From Lysobacter sp. MMG2 (GTDB lineage Bacteria; Pseudomonadota; Gammaproteobacteria; Xanthomonadales; Xanthomonadaceae), in assembly GCF_016735495.2 (NCBI RefSeq), contig NZ_JAERQY020000002.1, positions 248,001-312,000 on the forward strand: a DNA stretch of 64,000 nucleotides. Direction: 5' to 3'. The position numbers and the translations under genes were made by a program. The notes beneath the pieces are model-generated. The model was given only the letters and a program-made list of their open reading frames with translations, made no database searches and was not told the origin of the DNA. This document shows, piece after piece, positions 1-9,613 of the stretch. Within the stretch, counting starts at the first letter, position 1. Each line of letters opens with the position of its first letter.

Positions 1-528
1 CACGCCGGCGTGCTCAAGCGCATCGACCGCGAAACCCGCCACGCCAAGGCCGGAAAGCCCGCGCGCATCATCGCCAAGATGAACGCCCTCAACGAGCCGC
101 AGGTCGTGCGTGCGCTCTACCAGGCCTCGCAGGCGGGCGTGCAGATCGACCTGATCGTGCGCGGTGCGTGCACCGTGCGACCGGGGCTGCCGGGCATTTC
201 GGAAAACATCCGCGTGCGCTCCATCGTCGGCCGCTTCCTCGAGCACCATCGCATCTACTGGTTCGCCAACGACGGCGACCCGGACCTGTTCTGCTCCAGC
301 GCCGACTGGCTCGAACGCAACCTGCTGCGCCGCATCGAGACGGGTTTCCCGATCCTCGCGCCGGAGCTGGCCACGCGCGTGTACGAGGAGGCGCTGGCCA
401 ATTACCTCGCCGACAACTGCACCGCCTGGACCCTGCAACCCGACGGCCACTACGAGCGGCTCACGCCGGGCGAAGGCGAGACGCCGCACTCGGCACAGCT
501 GTCGCTGCTGGGCAACGTCGGCGCCTGA
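1..528 (+). CDS. ppk1: Polyphosphate kinase 1, C-terminal part (cut by left edge)
   Basis: The last 175 residues of PPK1, which reversibly polymerises the terminal phosphate of ATP into inorganic polyphosphate. The reading frame is already open at base 1, so the start lies outside. Visible family blocks are KMNALNEP, the VRGACTVRPG loop and RFLEHHRIYWF, all in the C-terminal phospholipase-D-like catalytic domain; the histidine of RFLEHHR lies in the conserved histidine region of that domain. The stop is at 526-528. ppx follows 70 bases downstream on the same strand, the usual pairing of polyphosphate synthesis and breakdown. Identity is secure; the missing N-terminal part cannot be assessed. 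Confidence 0.95.
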   Translation, partial: HAGVLKRIDRETRHAKAGKPARIIAKMNALNEPQVVRALYQASQAGVQIDLIVRGACTVRPGLPGISENIRVRSIVGRFLEHHRIYWFANDGDPDLFCSSADWLERNLLRRIETGFPILAPELATRVYEEALANYLADNCTAWTLQPDGHYERLTPGEGETPHSAQLSLLGNVGA

Positions 529-598
529 TGCGGCGCGATCTCGCCCGCGATCTGGCCATGGATGGACGCCACCACCGCTGAACGGGGATCATGTACGC

Positions 599-2128
599 AT
601 GAGCGACGCCTTCCCCACCAGCAAACTGCCGCTCGTCGATGGCGACCTCCTGGCCGCCGTCGACCTGGGCTCCAACAGTTTCCACATGGTGGTCGCGCGC
701 TACGTGCTCGGCCAGCTGCGCATCGTGGACCGTCTGCGCGAAACCGTGCGCCTGGCCGAAGGCCTGGACCGCAAGGGCGGCCTGTCGCCTGAAGTGCGCC
801 AGCGCGCGCTCGAATGCCTGGCCCGCTTCGGCCAGCGCATCCGCGACATCCCGCCGCAGCGCGTGCGCGCCATCGCCACCAACACCGTGCGCCGCCTCGC
901 GGTGCCGCAGGCGTTCCTGATGCCGGCCGAAACCGCACTGGGCCACGCTATCGAAGTCGTCGCCGGCCGCGAGGAGGCGCGCCTGATCTACCTTGGCGTC
1001 GCCCACGCGCAGCCCGCGCGCCCGGGCGAGCTGCGCATGGTGATCGACATCGGTGGCGGTTCGACCGAATGCATCATCGGCTCCGGCTTCGAGGCGATCG
1101 AGCGCGAGAGCCTGCAGTTGGGCTGCATCGCGACCACGCGTCGCTTCTTCGAGAACGGCAAGCTCTCGCGCAAGAAGTGGAAGGAAGCGCTGACCGAAGT
1201 CACCGCCGAGTTCCAGCAGTTCGCCGGCACGTACCGTGCGCTGGGCTGGAATGAAGCGCTGGGTTCGTCCGGCACCAACAAGGCCATCGGCGACATCTGC
1301 GCGGCGATGAAGCTGACCAAGGGCGCAGTCACGGCCGAAGCGCTGCCGGTATTGCGCGACCGGTTGCTGCAAGCCGACCGCATCGAGGCCATCGACCTGC
1401 CCGGCCTGTCCGCCGACCGCCGACCGGTGATCGCCGGCGGCGTGCTGATCCTGGAAGCCGCGTTCGACGCGCTGGGCCTCAAGCGCATGGCCGTGAGCAA
1501 GGCGGCGATGCGCGAAGGCGTGCTGTACGACATGCTCGGCCGCGGCGGCGCGGACGACCCGCGCGATGCCTCGGTGGCCGCGCTGATGCAGCGCTACGGC
1601 ATCGACGACAGCCAGGCGCGGCGCGTGGCCGGCACGGCGATGCGCTTGTTCGAACAGGTCGCGCAGGCGTGGTCGCTGGACGCCGACGACAACCTCATGC
1701 TGCAACGCGCCGCGCGCCTGCACGAACTGGGTTTGGCGATCGCACACAGCCAGTACCACGTCCACGGCGCGTACATCGTCGAGCATTCGGACATCGCGGG
1801 TTTCTCGCGGCAACAGCAGCAATTCCTCGCGGCGCTGGTGCGCACGCATCGGCGCAACATTCCGAAGTCCGCGTTCGATGCACTGCCCGATCGCCTGCTC
1901 GCCCCCGCGCGCCGTCTCGCCGCAGTGCTGCGCGTTGCAGTGCTGCTGCATCGCGGACACGAACCCGACCCTATCCCGCAACTGGATGCGCGCGCCGACG
2001 GCAACATCCTCACGCTGGCCGTATCGCGACGCTGGCTGGATGCACGCCCGCTCGCGCGCGCCGACTTGGAAGGCGAGCTTCACGACATCGCGGGATTAGG
2101 GCTCAGCCTCAAACTCGAAGCGATCTAG
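599..2128 (+). CDS. ppx: Exopolyphosphatase, Ppx/GppA family
   Basis: A 509-residue Ppx/GppA phosphatase that removes phosphate from polyphosphate ends, or hydrolyses pppGpp to ppGpp in GppA members. The acetate-kinase/hsp70-like fold is shown by the N-terminal phosphate loop DLGSNSFH (residues 22-29) and a second glycine loop VIDIGGGSTE (148-157). A C-terminal HD-like region holds HELGLAIAH and later RTHRRN. The ATG at 599 is chosen because family homology starts just after it; the frame is open much further upstream, but that part overlaps ppk1 and is low-complexity. Its position behind ppk1 favours Ppx over GppA, although sequence alone does not separate the two activities. Confidence 0.93.
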   Translation: MSDAFPTSKLPLVDGDLLAAVDLGSNSFHMVVARYVLGQLRIVDRLRETVRLAEGLDRKGGLSPEVRQRALECLARFGQRIRDIPPQRVRAIATNTVRRLAVPQAFLMPAETALGHAIEVVAGREEARLIYLGVAHAQPARPGELRMVIDIGGGSTECIIGSGFEAIERESLQLGCIATTRRFFENGKLSRKKWKEALTEVTAEFQQFAGTYRALGWNEALGSSGTNKAIGDICAAMKLTKGAVTAEALPVLRDRLLQADRIEAIDLPGLSADRRPVIAGGVLILEAAFDALGLKRMAVSKAAMREGVLYDMLGRGGADDPRDASVAALMQRYGIDDSQARRVAGTAMRLFEQVAQAWSLDADDNLMLQRAARLHELGLAIAHSQYHVHGAYIVEHSDIAGFSRQQQQFLAALVRTHRRNIPKSAFDALPDRLLAPARRLAAVLRVAVLLHRGHEPDPIPQLDARADGNILTLAVSRRWLDARPLARADLEGELHDIAGLGLSLKLEAI

Positions 2129-2153
2129 ACCATTTCGCCATCTCCGAGTTTCA

Positions 2154-2173
2154 CTCTCGTTCTACAACGAGAG
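2154..2173. terminator. Hairpin after ppx, possible terminator
   Basis: An 8-bp perfect inverted repeat, CTCTCGTT (2154-2161) and AACGAGAG (2166-2173), with a CTAC loop, 26 bases after the ppx stop. There is no clear T-run behind it, so intrinsic termination is uncertain; it could also be an mRNA 3'-end stabiliser. Confidence 0.4.
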
Positions 2174-2327
2174 ATTCTCACGTTGAGTACGCGCAACTGC
2201 CGATCTATTACTAAGCTGGATGGCGCATTTCTAGCCCATCGTCGTAGCTCAGAAGGCTCTGAGCAGACTCGACTTCGTCAAGCGGCTCAACAACTGAAGA
2301 CGACGCATCACAACAAGCGAGGATCGT

Positions 2328-2879
2328 ATGTTGCGATATGTGACACCCTGCATTCTTCTGCTCTATTGCGGAACAGCTCCGGCATCAGAATGCAGCAATG
2401 TAACGTTCTACAACGACAAAAAACCGACCGTAACATCCATCAGCAGTGACACGGAGAATCCACGCCCCGGCCAAGAAATCACCATCACTGCTCTGGTGGA
2501 GGCCCCGTTCGGCGATTTCTCGGTCTACTGCGTGGCCAACGGCTTTCAGGAAAATAACGGCGGAACCATTGAGCTTTACAAAGATGTCCTGGCCAAGATC
2601 GGCAGCGTGAAAATCAACTCTTCAAATGCTCATAGTCGTTACCTTTGGTCCTATCAAACCACCGCGACTCCAGGCTCCCCTGCCAAGCTTTACGAATATT
2701 ACGGATTCAATACCAGCAGCTTCTCTGTCAAGTACAAGCTTCCCCCGGAGCCCGGCACCTTCCTCTTTGGCGCAAAATTTAGCGGCGATCAGTTGACTTA
2801 TCAGTCGAACTCTTCCGCACTGACCATTCAAAGCAGATCACCCGATATAACGCCGGCCTTGATGTTGCTCCTGAACTGA
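2328..2879 (+). CDS. Small secreted protein of unknown function
   Basis: A 183-residue protein not recognised as a known family. Residues 1-20 form a Sec signal peptide (hydrophobic CILLLY stretch, cleavage probably after PAS before Glu21). The mature chain is rich in Ser, Thr, Asn and Tyr, keeps only two cysteines (22 and 68), and shows alternating polar/hydrophobic stretches such as PGQEITITALVEAP that resemble an Ig-like beta sandwich; this is inference. A GAGGA ribosome-binding site lies 6-10 bases before the ATG. Base composition (about half GC) and codon use differ clearly from the roughly 70% GC neighbours, which suggests horizontal acquisition or relaxed selection. The next gene on the same strand also encodes a secreted two-cysteine protein. 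Confidence 0.7.
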   Translation: MLRYVTPCILLLYCGTAPASECSNVTFYNDKKPTVTSISSDTENPRPGQEITITALVEAPFGDFSVYCVANGFQENNGGTIELYKDVLAKIGSVKINSSNAHSRYLWSYQTTATPGSPAKLYEYYGFNTSSFSVKYKLPPEPGTFLFGAKFSGDQLTYQSNSSALTIQSRSPDITPALMLLLN

Positions 2880-3074
2880 ATCGGCACGTTTAGCGTCATC
2901 GCCAATTTGTGAGGAACAACAACAAAACTAGAAGAACGAACAACCAATTCTTTGCTTCGAATGCCATCAAAACTTGCAGGCAAAGCCGCAAGATCCTGGC
3001 GGGTCTTCCGACGACGCTAACTCTCGCCTCGTCGCGCCATACCTTTCCACACCCAGTACCACAAGGATGAACTG

Positions 3075-3386
3075 ATGAACATCAAGAGCCTCGCCCTTGC
3101 AGTTGCCCTGCTCAGCTTCAGCACTGCGGCCTGCGCTGAAGTCATCGACGGAGCCGAAGTTGCACAGATCAGTGCATACCCCGCCTACGGGGCGCACTAC
3201 GTTTGGCTTTCGACTGGGACCTCACCCGAATGCGCAGCAAGCAGCTCGAACCCGGTACTGTCGTTCGATGAGAGCGGGACGGGTGGCAAGGGAGTACTTG
3301 CCATGCTGACAACTGCTTTGGTCAACAAACGGAAAGTAACCGTTTGGACTTCAGGCTGTGCCATTACTCAAATCTATTTGAAGTAA
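3075..3386 (+). CDS. Small secreted two-cysteine protein, unknown function
   Basis: A 103-residue protein with a signal peptide at 1-21 (LALAVALLSF core, Ala-Cys-Ala cleavage motif before Glu22). Cys20 would be a poor lipobox, so simple secretion is more likely than a lipoprotein. The mature part of about 82 residues has two cysteines, 53 and 95, that could form one disulfide, and the pattern ALVNKRKVTVWTSGC near the end. I recall small periplasmic proteins with a comparable A-x-x-x-GK-x-V-x-V-x-x-x-GC ending, but no function is known to me. It lies in the AT-richer pocket with the preceding secreted protein and is followed by a strong hairpin terminator. Confidence 0.72.
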   Translation: MNIKSLALAVALLSFSTAACAEVIDGAEVAQISAYPAYGAHYVWLSTGTSPECAASSSNPVLSFDESGTGGKGVLAMLTTALVNKRKVTVWTSGCAITQIYLK

Positions 3387-3401
3387 CAAAGGCTCACCTT
3401 T

Positions 3402-3430
3402 ACGAACCCGCCTCCCAGCGGGTTCGTTAT
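3402..3430. terminator. Strong hairpin terminator between convergent genes
   Basis: A 10-bp perfect stem, ACGAACCCGC (3402-3411) with GCGGGTTCGT (3418-3427), loop CTCCCA, 15 bases after the small secreted protein. Followed by TATTTC on the plus strand. It sits between convergent genes (opgH ends at 3471 on the minus strand) and could act in both directions. Confidence 0.75.
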
Positions 3431-3470
3431 TTCAGCCCTCGGCCCCGGCATTTGCCGTGGGCACGCCCCC

Positions 3471-5420
3471 TCAAAGATGCGGCTCCGGCGGCACCACATG
3501 CTCCGCCGGCAGCGCGCGCAATTCCGCCGCGCGCACCAGCACCGTCGGCGGAGTGTGCTCTTCCGGGATCGAGAAGATCTTCATGCGGCGCAGGAACAGA
3601 CCCGGCCCGCGCGCGGAAGTGAACGCCACGATCGGAATCGACAGCAGCAGGCCGAGGATCACCGGCGCCATCCACGCTGCCAGCGACGGCGAGATCAGGT
3701 ACGCCATCACGCCGGCGATCACGCCCAGCACGGTCACGCCGCCGTAGCTGCGCACCAGGCCCGACAGCGGCAGCGTGCCGTCGTCGCGACGCTGCGCGTC
3801 CCAGCCGGAGTCCTTGCCGGCCAGCACCTCGGCCACGCCGCGCGACTGCACGTACATCGTCACCGGCGCCATCAGCGCGGCCAGCAGCGTTTCCAGCAGC
3901 ATGCTCAGGAACGAGCGCACCATGCCGCCGCATCCGCGCCGCGTGTCGCGGTCGAAGAACAGCGTGAGCCAGCCCATGAACTTCGGCGCCAGCAGCACCG
4001 ACATGGTGAGGATGAACACCCACAGGAAGCGTTCCGGATCCTGCTCGCGCCAGTAGGCCGACGGCGAGAAGCCCGGCAGCGTGAACATCTCCAGTCCCAG
4101 CCCCGCCTTGTACAGCGGGATCGCCAGGCCGACGAGCATCAGCATCGCCCACATGGGCGACGTGAAGTAATGGCCGATGCCCATCATCAGGTGCCAGCGG
4201 CTGACCCAGTGCAGTCCCTTCGCCGGCAGCACCGCGCCGTGCTGCAGGTTGCCCTGGCACCAGCGGCGGTCGCGCACGAGCATGTCGGTGAGCGAGGGCG
4301 GGCCTTCCTCGTAGCTGCCGCCGAGGTTGGGCACCATGTGCAGCGCCCAGCCGCCGCGACGCATCAACGCCGCTTCGACGAAATCGTGGCTCAGCACCGT
4401 GCCGCGGAACGGCCGAGGCCCGAGCAGCTCCGGAAGGCCACCCTCGTCGGCGAAGGCGCGCGTGCGGATGATCGCGTTGTGGCCCCAGTAATTGCTTTCC
4501 GAACCGTGCCACCACGCGATGCCGTGCGCGATCACCGGCCCGTACACGCGCCCGGCGAACTGCTGCATGCGCGCGAACAACGTGTTGCCGTTGACGATCA
4601 TCGGCAGCGTTTGCACCAATGCGACGTCGGGATTGCGCTCCATCGCGCCGACCAGGCGCACGATGGTGTCGCCGGTCATCAAGCTGTCGGCGTCCAGGAT
4701 CAGCATCTGCGGATACGCGCCGCCAAAGCGCCGCACCCACTCGGCGATGTTGCCGGCCTTGCGCTCGCGATTGTCGATACGCAGCCGGTAGAACACGTTG
4801 GCGCCGCCGCCGACGCGCTCGCGCAGCGCGGCGAAGGCGCGTTCCTCGTGTGCGCGGATGTCCGCGCGCGTCGTGTCGCTGAGCACGAAGAAATCGAACT
4901 GCGACATCTGACCGGTGGCCTGCACCGATTCGTAGATGGCCTGAAGGCCCGCGAGCAGGCGCTCGGGGTCTTCGTTGTAGGTGGGCATCAGCAGCGCCGT
5001 GCGCGTGCCCAGCCGCGGCAGCGCCTGCGCCGATTCCAGGCCCAATCGCGCGCGGTGACGGCCGACGATCAGCACGAACCCGGCCAGTGCGCCGACGAAC
5101 GCCTGCGCGATCCACGCGAACAGCCCGACGAACAGCACCAGCAGGATGCCTTCCAGAATGTCGATGCCGCCGCCGCGCAACACCCACCAGATCTGGTAGG
5201 TGGCGATCAGCGTGAGCAGTGCAGCGCCGCCGATCACCGCCGTGCGCCGCAGCGTCATGGCGCGCGGCGTCGTCGGCAGCGATGCGTTTTGCAACGCGCC
5301 TGCACGCAGCGTCTGCACCGGCATCGTCAGCGGCGCTTCGGGCGGCAGCCACGGCGAGGCGTCGCCGCCCACGGGAATCGTTACCACCGGCGGAACGTGA
5401 ACTTCGGTCACAGGGTCCAC
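3471..5420 (-). CDS. opgH: Glucans biosynthesis glucosyltransferase OpgH (MdoH)
   Basis: A 649-residue inner-membrane GT2 glucosyltransferase that builds the backbone of osmoregulated periplasmic glucans from UDP-glucose and moves it across the membrane. Two N-terminal membrane segments (about 59-80 and 88-120) precede the catalytic domain, which shows LMPTYNED, the metal-binding LILDADSLM, the [12 protein letters not shown] acidic motif and [12 protein letters not shown], equivalent to the QxxRW motif. Several further membrane segments follow. It is shorter than the enterobacterial enzyme (about 850 residues) but matches the xanthomonad size. The ATG lies inside the end of opgD (13-base overlap), indicating translational coupling. 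Confidence 0.95.
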   Translation of the reverse strand: MDPVTEVHVPPVVTIPVGGDASPWLPPEAPLTMPVQTLRAGALQNASLPTTPRAMTLRRTAVIGGAALLTLIATYQIWWVLRGGGIDILEGILLVLFVGLFAWIAQAFVGALAGFVLIVGRHRARLGLESAQALPRLGTRTALLMPTYNEDPERLLAGLQAIYESVQATGQMSQFDFFVLSDTTRADIRAHEERAFAALRERVGGGANVFYRLRIDNRERKAGNIAEWVRRFGGAYPQMLILDADSLMTGDTIVRLVGAMERNPDVALVQTLPMIVNGNTLFARMQQFAGRVYGPVIAHGIAWWHGSESNYWGHNAIIRTRAFADEGGLPELLGPRPFRGTVLSHDFVEAALMRRGGWALHMVPNLGGSYEEGPPSLTDMLVRDRRWCQGNLQHGAVLPAKGLHWVSRWHLMMGIGHYFTSPMWAMLMLVGLAIPLYKAGLGLEMFTLPGFSPSAYWREQDPERFLWVFILTMSVLLAPKFMGWLTLFFDRDTRRGCGGMVRSFLSMLLETLLAALMAPVTMYVQSRGVAEVLAGKDSGWDAQRRDDGTLPLSGLVRSYGGVTVLGVIAGVMAYLISPSLAAWMAPVILGLLLSIPIVAFTSARGPGLFLRRMKIFSIPEEHTPPTVLVRAAELRALPAEHVVPPEPHL

Positions 5421-7015
5421 CGATAAAGCCAGGTTTCAGTGAGCGGGCCGCGTTCGTCGCCGAGCACCGCGCGCAACTCGATGCTGCGTTCCTCGCCCGG
5501 GACCAGTTCGAAGCCCAGTCGCCAGCCGCCCGCGCCCGGGTTCGGATGCGCGGTGACGTTGGCGATCTTCCCCTTCGACGCGGTCACGTCGGCGCGCACC
5601 TTGGCGTTGTCGGCCAGGCCCGCCAGGCGTCCGCCGTCGAAGTCGATCACCACCAGCCTCGCCTTGCCGGTGTTCTCACCGAAGGTCAGCCCGCCGATGC
5701 GCGTGCGCGCCACGGTGGCGAGTTCCGGCTTCCAGCTGTGCTGGTCGCACCAGTGCATGCGGTAGTCGAAGCGGTGCTCGCGGCCGGCGGCCAGCGGCTG
5801 CCTCGGGCGCCAGAAGGCGACGATGTTGTCGTGGAATTCGTCCGCCGTGGGCAGTTCGAACAGGTGCACGGCACCGTCGCCCCACTCGCCCTGCGGTTCG
5901 ATCCACAGGCTCGGGCGCTTCTCGTAATGCGCTTCGCTGTCGGCGTAGTCGGCGAACGTGCGCTTGCGCTGCATCAGGCCGAAGCCGCGCGGGTTGGTGT
6001 CCTCGAAGGCGCTTTCCTGCACCGTCGAAGGATTCTGCAACGGCCGCCAGATCTGTTCGCCGCGACCGTTGACCATGCCCAGGCCGTCGGAGTCGTGCAC
6101 CGCCGGGCGGTAGTCGTCGATGCCGACGCGGTCGTTGGAATCGAACTGGAACATGCTCGTCAGCGGCGCGATGCCCACCTCGTCCAGCGGCACGCGCGGG
6201 AAGATGCGCGCGGAGGCGTCGAACACCGTCTGCTCGCCCGGCGTGATGGTGAAGCGGTACGCGCCGGCGACGCTGGGGCTGTCCAGCAACGCATGCACAG
6301 TGATCTGCTTCGCGCCGGGCGCCGGGCGCTCCAGCCAGAACGCGCGGAACACCGGGAATTCCTCCTGCGTCCCGCCGGTCTTCAACGCCAGCCCGCGCGC
6401 CGACAGCCCATAGGCCTGGCCCTTGGCGACGGCGCGGAAGTAGCTGGCGCCCAGGAAGGCGGCGATCTCGTCGAAATACTCCGGCCGGTTGATCGGGGCA
6501 TGCAGGCGGAAGCCGGCGTAGCCCAGGTCCGTCTCGGTCGGCGCCTTCACGCCCTGGAAGGTGAACTGCGACGGTTTGTAGACGACCGGCGTCGCCTTGC
6601 CGTCGGCCACCTGGTAGATGTCCACGCGGTCGCGGAAGAAGAAGCCACGGTGGAAGAACTGCGCCTGGAACGGCAGCCCCTCGCTGCGCCACAACGCCTG
6701 CGCCGGGTTGAAGCGGATGCTGCGGTACTGGTCGTAGCCGATGCGTTCCAGCGAAGCCGGCAGCTGCTTGCTCTGCGGCACGAACGGTTTGGCCGCCAGG
6801 GCCCGCGCCATGCCGGCGACGGTATCGGCATCGAACGCGCTCGCGGCGCCCGACGGCGCCCACGCGTGCGCCTGCGCGCCTCCCAACAACGACCACACGG
6901 GCCAGGACAGACCGGCCAGCAACACTTCGCGTCGGTGCACGCGCACTCCTTGGGCGATGTCAAAGCGATTCATTCTAGGGAGGGATTCGTTAATCGGATC
7001 GACACGGACGGCCAT
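5408..7015 (-). CDS. opgD: Periplasmic glucan biosynthesis protein, OpgD/OpgG family
   Basis: A 535-residue periplasmic protein required to make or branch osmoregulated periplasmic glucans. The N-terminus carries a twin-arginine-type signal, [11 protein letters not shown] with the arginines at 28-29 and cleavage near AHA-W51, typical of OpgD, whereas OpgG usually has a Sec signal. The rest shows family blocks such as [20 protein letters not shown] and FDYRMHWC. An alternative ATG at 6973 (MNRFDIAQ) shortens the leader and is equally plausible; neither has a strong ribosome-binding site. First gene of an opgD-opgH operon, divergent from the GT4 gene. Whether it is OpgD or OpgG in function needs comparison with paralogs elsewhere in the genome. 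Confidence 0.9.
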   Translation of the reverse strand: MAVRVDPINESLPRMNRFDIAQGVRVHRREVLLAGLSWPVWSLLGGAQAHAWAPSGAASAFDADTVAGMARALAAKPFVPQSKQLPASLERIGYDQYRSIRFNPAQALWRSEGLPFQAQFFHRGFFFRDRVDIYQVADGKATPVVYKPSQFTFQGVKAPTETDLGYAGFRLHAPINRPEYFDEIAAFLGASYFRAVAKGQAYGLSARGLALKTGGTQEEFPVFRAFWLERPAPGAKQITVHALLDSPSVAGAYRFTITPGEQTVFDASARIFPRVPLDEVGIAPLTSMFQFDSNDRVGIDDYRPAVHDSDGLGMVNGRGEQIWRPLQNPSTVQESAFEDTNPRGFGLMQRKRTFADYADSEAHYEKRPSLWIEPQGEWGDGAVHLFELPTADEFHDNIVAFWRPRQPLAAGREHRFDYRMHWCDQHSWKPELATVARTRIGGLTFGENTGKARLVVIDFDGGRLAGLADNAKVRADVTASKGKIANVTAHPNPGAGGWRLGFELVPGEERSIELRAVLGDERGPLTETWLYRWTL

Positions 7016-7156
7016 TGACGCCGGGTTTTCACCCCCGTCACACCGGGTAACCGTTTTCAGTCCCGGTTTGCGGACATGCGCGTCATCCGCGCGTCATCCC
7101 GCTGCCATCGCCGGTACACCGCCGCGGCTCAACCTTGCGCAAACCGGGAGCCGCGC

Positions 7157-8323
7157 ATGCGCTATGCGATCGTCAGCGAAACGTACCCGCCGGAGATCAA
7201 CGGGGTCGCCCTCACCGTCCAGGGACTGGAACAGGGACTGAGGACGCGCGGCCACGAGGTCCAGCTCATCCGCCCCCGGCAGGGCGCGAGCGACCGTGCC
7301 GCCGCGCACGAGGTGCTGGTGCGTGGCGCGCCGCTGCCGCGCTACCCGGGCCTGCGCCTGGGACTGCCGGCGGGCGGACGCATTCGGGACGCGTGGCGCG
7401 CCGCGCGACCGGATGCGGTGTACGTGGCCACGGAAGGTCCGCTGGGCTGGTCGGCGTTGCGCGCGGCTCGCCGGCTCGGCATTCCTGCCGCGAGCGGCTT
7501 CCACACCCGCTTCGACGAATACATGCGCGACTACGGCGCCGGCTTCCTCGCCGGCACCGCGCTGCGCTGGATGCGCCGCTTCCACAACCATGCCGATGCG
7601 ACACTGGTGCCCACGCGCGAGCTGGTCGAGTTCCTGCGCGCCGAGCGTTTCGACAACGTCGTCCGCCTGCCGCGCGCGGTGGACACGGCGCTGTTCGATC
7701 CGCAACGCCGCAGCGCCGCATTGCGCGCGCAGTGGGGCGCGGGCGAGCAGACGCTGGTGGCGATCTACGTCGGCCGCATCGCCGCGGAAAAGAACCTCGA
7801 GCTGGCCGTGCGCGCATTCCGCCAGTTGCAGGCCGTGCGTCCGGATGCGCGTTTCGTGTGGGTCGGCGACGGGCCGGCGCGGGCGAAGCTGGAACAGGAC
7901 AACCCCGACTTCCTCTTCTGCGGCGTGCAGCGCGGCGAAGCGCTGGCGCGGCATTTCGCCAGCGGCGACCTGTTCGTGTTCCCGAGCCTGAGCGAGACCT
8001 TCGGCAACGTCACGCTGGAAGCGCTCGCCAGCGGCGTGCCGACGGTGGCGTTCGACTACGGCGCCGCGCGCGAATACCTGCGCGACGGCGTGCACGGCGC
8101 GGCGATCGCCTCGCACGACGAAGCCGGCTTCGTCGCCGCATGCGTGCGCCTGGCCGCCGACGACAACGCGCGCGAAACGATGCGCACGGCGGCGTGGCAG
8201 GCCGTGGCTGCACTGCGCCCGGAACAGGTCAGCGCGGACTTCGACGCACTGCTGCAGCAACTGGTCGACGCGCGCAGCGCCGACACCCTCACCCCGACCG
8301 CAGCCGAACGGGAGGCGTCATGA
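7157..8323 (+). CDS. GT4-family glycosyltransferase (MgtA-like)
   Basis: A 388-residue retaining GT-B glycosyltransferase of family 4. The N-terminus RYAIVSETYPPEINGVA and the EX7E motif in SETFGNVTLE are typical of the branch holding GDP-mannose-dependent mannosyltransferases (MgtA, PimB) and lipid glycosyltransferases such as SQD2. The donor site block FVFPSLSETFG and PTVAFDYGAAREY are intact. The ATG at 7157 has GGGAG 7-11 bases upstream, so the longer open frame from 7076 is not used. Its stop overlaps the start of a PAP2 phosphatase (ATGA), implying joint work, for example building a membrane glycolipid or recycling a lipid carrier. Sugar donor and acceptor cannot be read from the sequence. 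Confidence 0.88.
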   Translation: MRYAIVSETYPPEINGVALTVQGLEQGLRTRGHEVQLIRPRQGASDRAAAHEVLVRGAPLPRYPGLRLGLPAGGRIRDAWRAARPDAVYVATEGPLGWSALRAARRLGIPAASGFHTRFDEYMRDYGAGFLAGTALRWMRRFHNHADATLVPTRELVEFLRAERFDNVVRLPRAVDTALFDPQRRSAALRAQWGAGEQTLVAIYVGRIAAEKNLELAVRAFRQLQAVRPDARFVWVGDGPARAKLEQDNPDFLFCGVQRGEALARHFASGDLFVFPSLSETFGNVTLEALASGVPTVAFDYGAAREYLRDGVHGAAIASHDEAGFVAACVRLAADDNARETMRTAAWQAVAALRPEQVSADFDALLQQLVDARSADTLTPTAAEREAS

Positions 8324-8883
8324 AACTTCATTCCCTGCACAAGCGCTCGCTTCACGACCGATTGGCCGCCGGCGACTCCGGCTGGTGCCTGCGCGCCAAC
8401 CGCTGGGGCGAACGCGGGCGTTCGCGCTCGTACTTCGCCGCGGTGAGCCGGCTCGGCGACGGCGTGTTCTGGTACGTGCTGATGGCCGTGCTGATCGCGG
8501 TGGACGGCCTGGATGGACTGGCCGCCTCCGCGCACCTGGCCGCCACCGGCGTGATCGCGCTGACGCTCTACAAACTGCTCAAGCGCTGGACGCGCCGCCC
8601 GCGACCGTTCGCTTCGGACCGGCGCATCCACGCGTGGGTGGCGCCGCTGGACGAGTTCTCGTTTCCGTCGGGCCACACGCTGCATGCGGTGGCTTTCAGC
8701 CTGGTCGGCATCGCGCACTACCCGGTGCTGGCCTGGGTGCTGGTGCCGTTCACCGCGAGCGTGGCGGCTTCGCGTGTGGTGCTGGGGCTGCATTACCCGA
8801 GCGATGTGATCGCGGCGACGGCGATCGGCACCGCGCTGGCGGGTGTGTCGTTGTGGCTGGTGCCGGGGGTTTCGTTGTTCTGA
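8320..8883 (+). CDS. PAP2-superfamily membrane phosphatase
   Basis: A 187-residue integral membrane phosphatase with all three PAP2 catalytic motifs: KRWTRRPRP (KX6RP), PSGH within FSFPSGHTLH, and SRVVLGLHYPSD (SRX5HXXXD). Several hydrophobic helices surround them. Members dephosphorylate undecaprenyl pyrophosphate, phosphatidate or phosphatidylglycerophosphate, with the active site at the periplasmic face. It starts within the GT4 stop codon (4-base overlap, GGAGG ribosome-binding site inside the upstream gene), so the two products are made together. That pairing suggests a lipid-linked sugar pathway, but the substrate is not determined. An array of GTGGGCGT octamers begins 31 bases after its stop. 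Confidence 0.92.
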   Translation: MKLHSLHKRSLHDRLAAGDSGWCLRANRWGERGRSRSYFAAVSRLGDGVFWYVLMAVLIAVDGLDGLAASAHLAATGVIALTLYKLLKRWTRRPRPFASDRRIHAWVAPLDEFSFPSGHTLHAVAFSLVGIAHYPVLAWVLVPFTASVAASRVVLGLHYPSDVIAATAIGTALAGVSLWLVPGVSLF

Positions 8884-8913
8884 GGGGTGCGTGCAGCGCG
8901 GGTGTGTGAGTGC

Positions 8914-8953
8914 GTGGGCGTGTGGGCGTGTGGGCGTGTGGGCGTGTGGGCGT
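8914..8953. repeat. Five tandem GTGGGCGT octamers
   Basis: Five perfect 8-bp units directly downstream of the PAP2 gene, flanked by related GTGTGTGAG. The unit length is not a multiple of three and the array is outside any supported gene. Slippage-prone simple repeat. Confidence 0.9.
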
Positions 8954-8983
8954 GTGTGAGTCTAGCGATCGTCAACCCGAAGC

Positions 8984-9204
8984 CGTCATCCCGGCGAAGG
9001 CCGGGATCCAGGCTGTCACGTCTTCCGACACTTCTCGTCATTCCAGCGGACGCTGGAATCCATTTTGCTGTTGCTGTTCATAGGCAGCGGGAAAGCGTGA
9101 AAAGTCCCTGGATTCCCGCCTTCGCGGGAATGACGGTGAGGTGGTTTTCCGCAAAGGGAGTGCCCGTGCTTTACGGGCCTGGGTCCCGGCCTTCGCCGGG
9201 ATGA

Positions 9205-9210
<6 letters not shown>
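8984..9210. repeat. Cluster of four REP-like palindromes
   Basis: Four related palindromes at about 8984, 9038, 9110 and 9182, of the form TCATCCCGGC-GAAG-GCCGGGAT or ATTCCCGC-CTTC-GCGGGAAT followed by GACGGTG. Together with the octamers and the modular repeat that follows, they fill the 730-base gap 8884-9613; no gene, tRNA or promoter was recognised there. Confidence 0.85.
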
Positions 9211-9545
<335 letters not shown>

Positions 9546-9613
9546 ATGAGGGGCCGTCACCGGCGTGCCCAAGCGCCGACGTCAGAGGCCGGAGGCCAGA
9601 CACCAGACACCCC

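Noticed and set aside
2183-2449. Possible 88-residue protein before the 2328 gene
   Set aside because: It overlaps the supported secreted-protein gene in another frame and lacks a signal, motif or ribosome-binding site.
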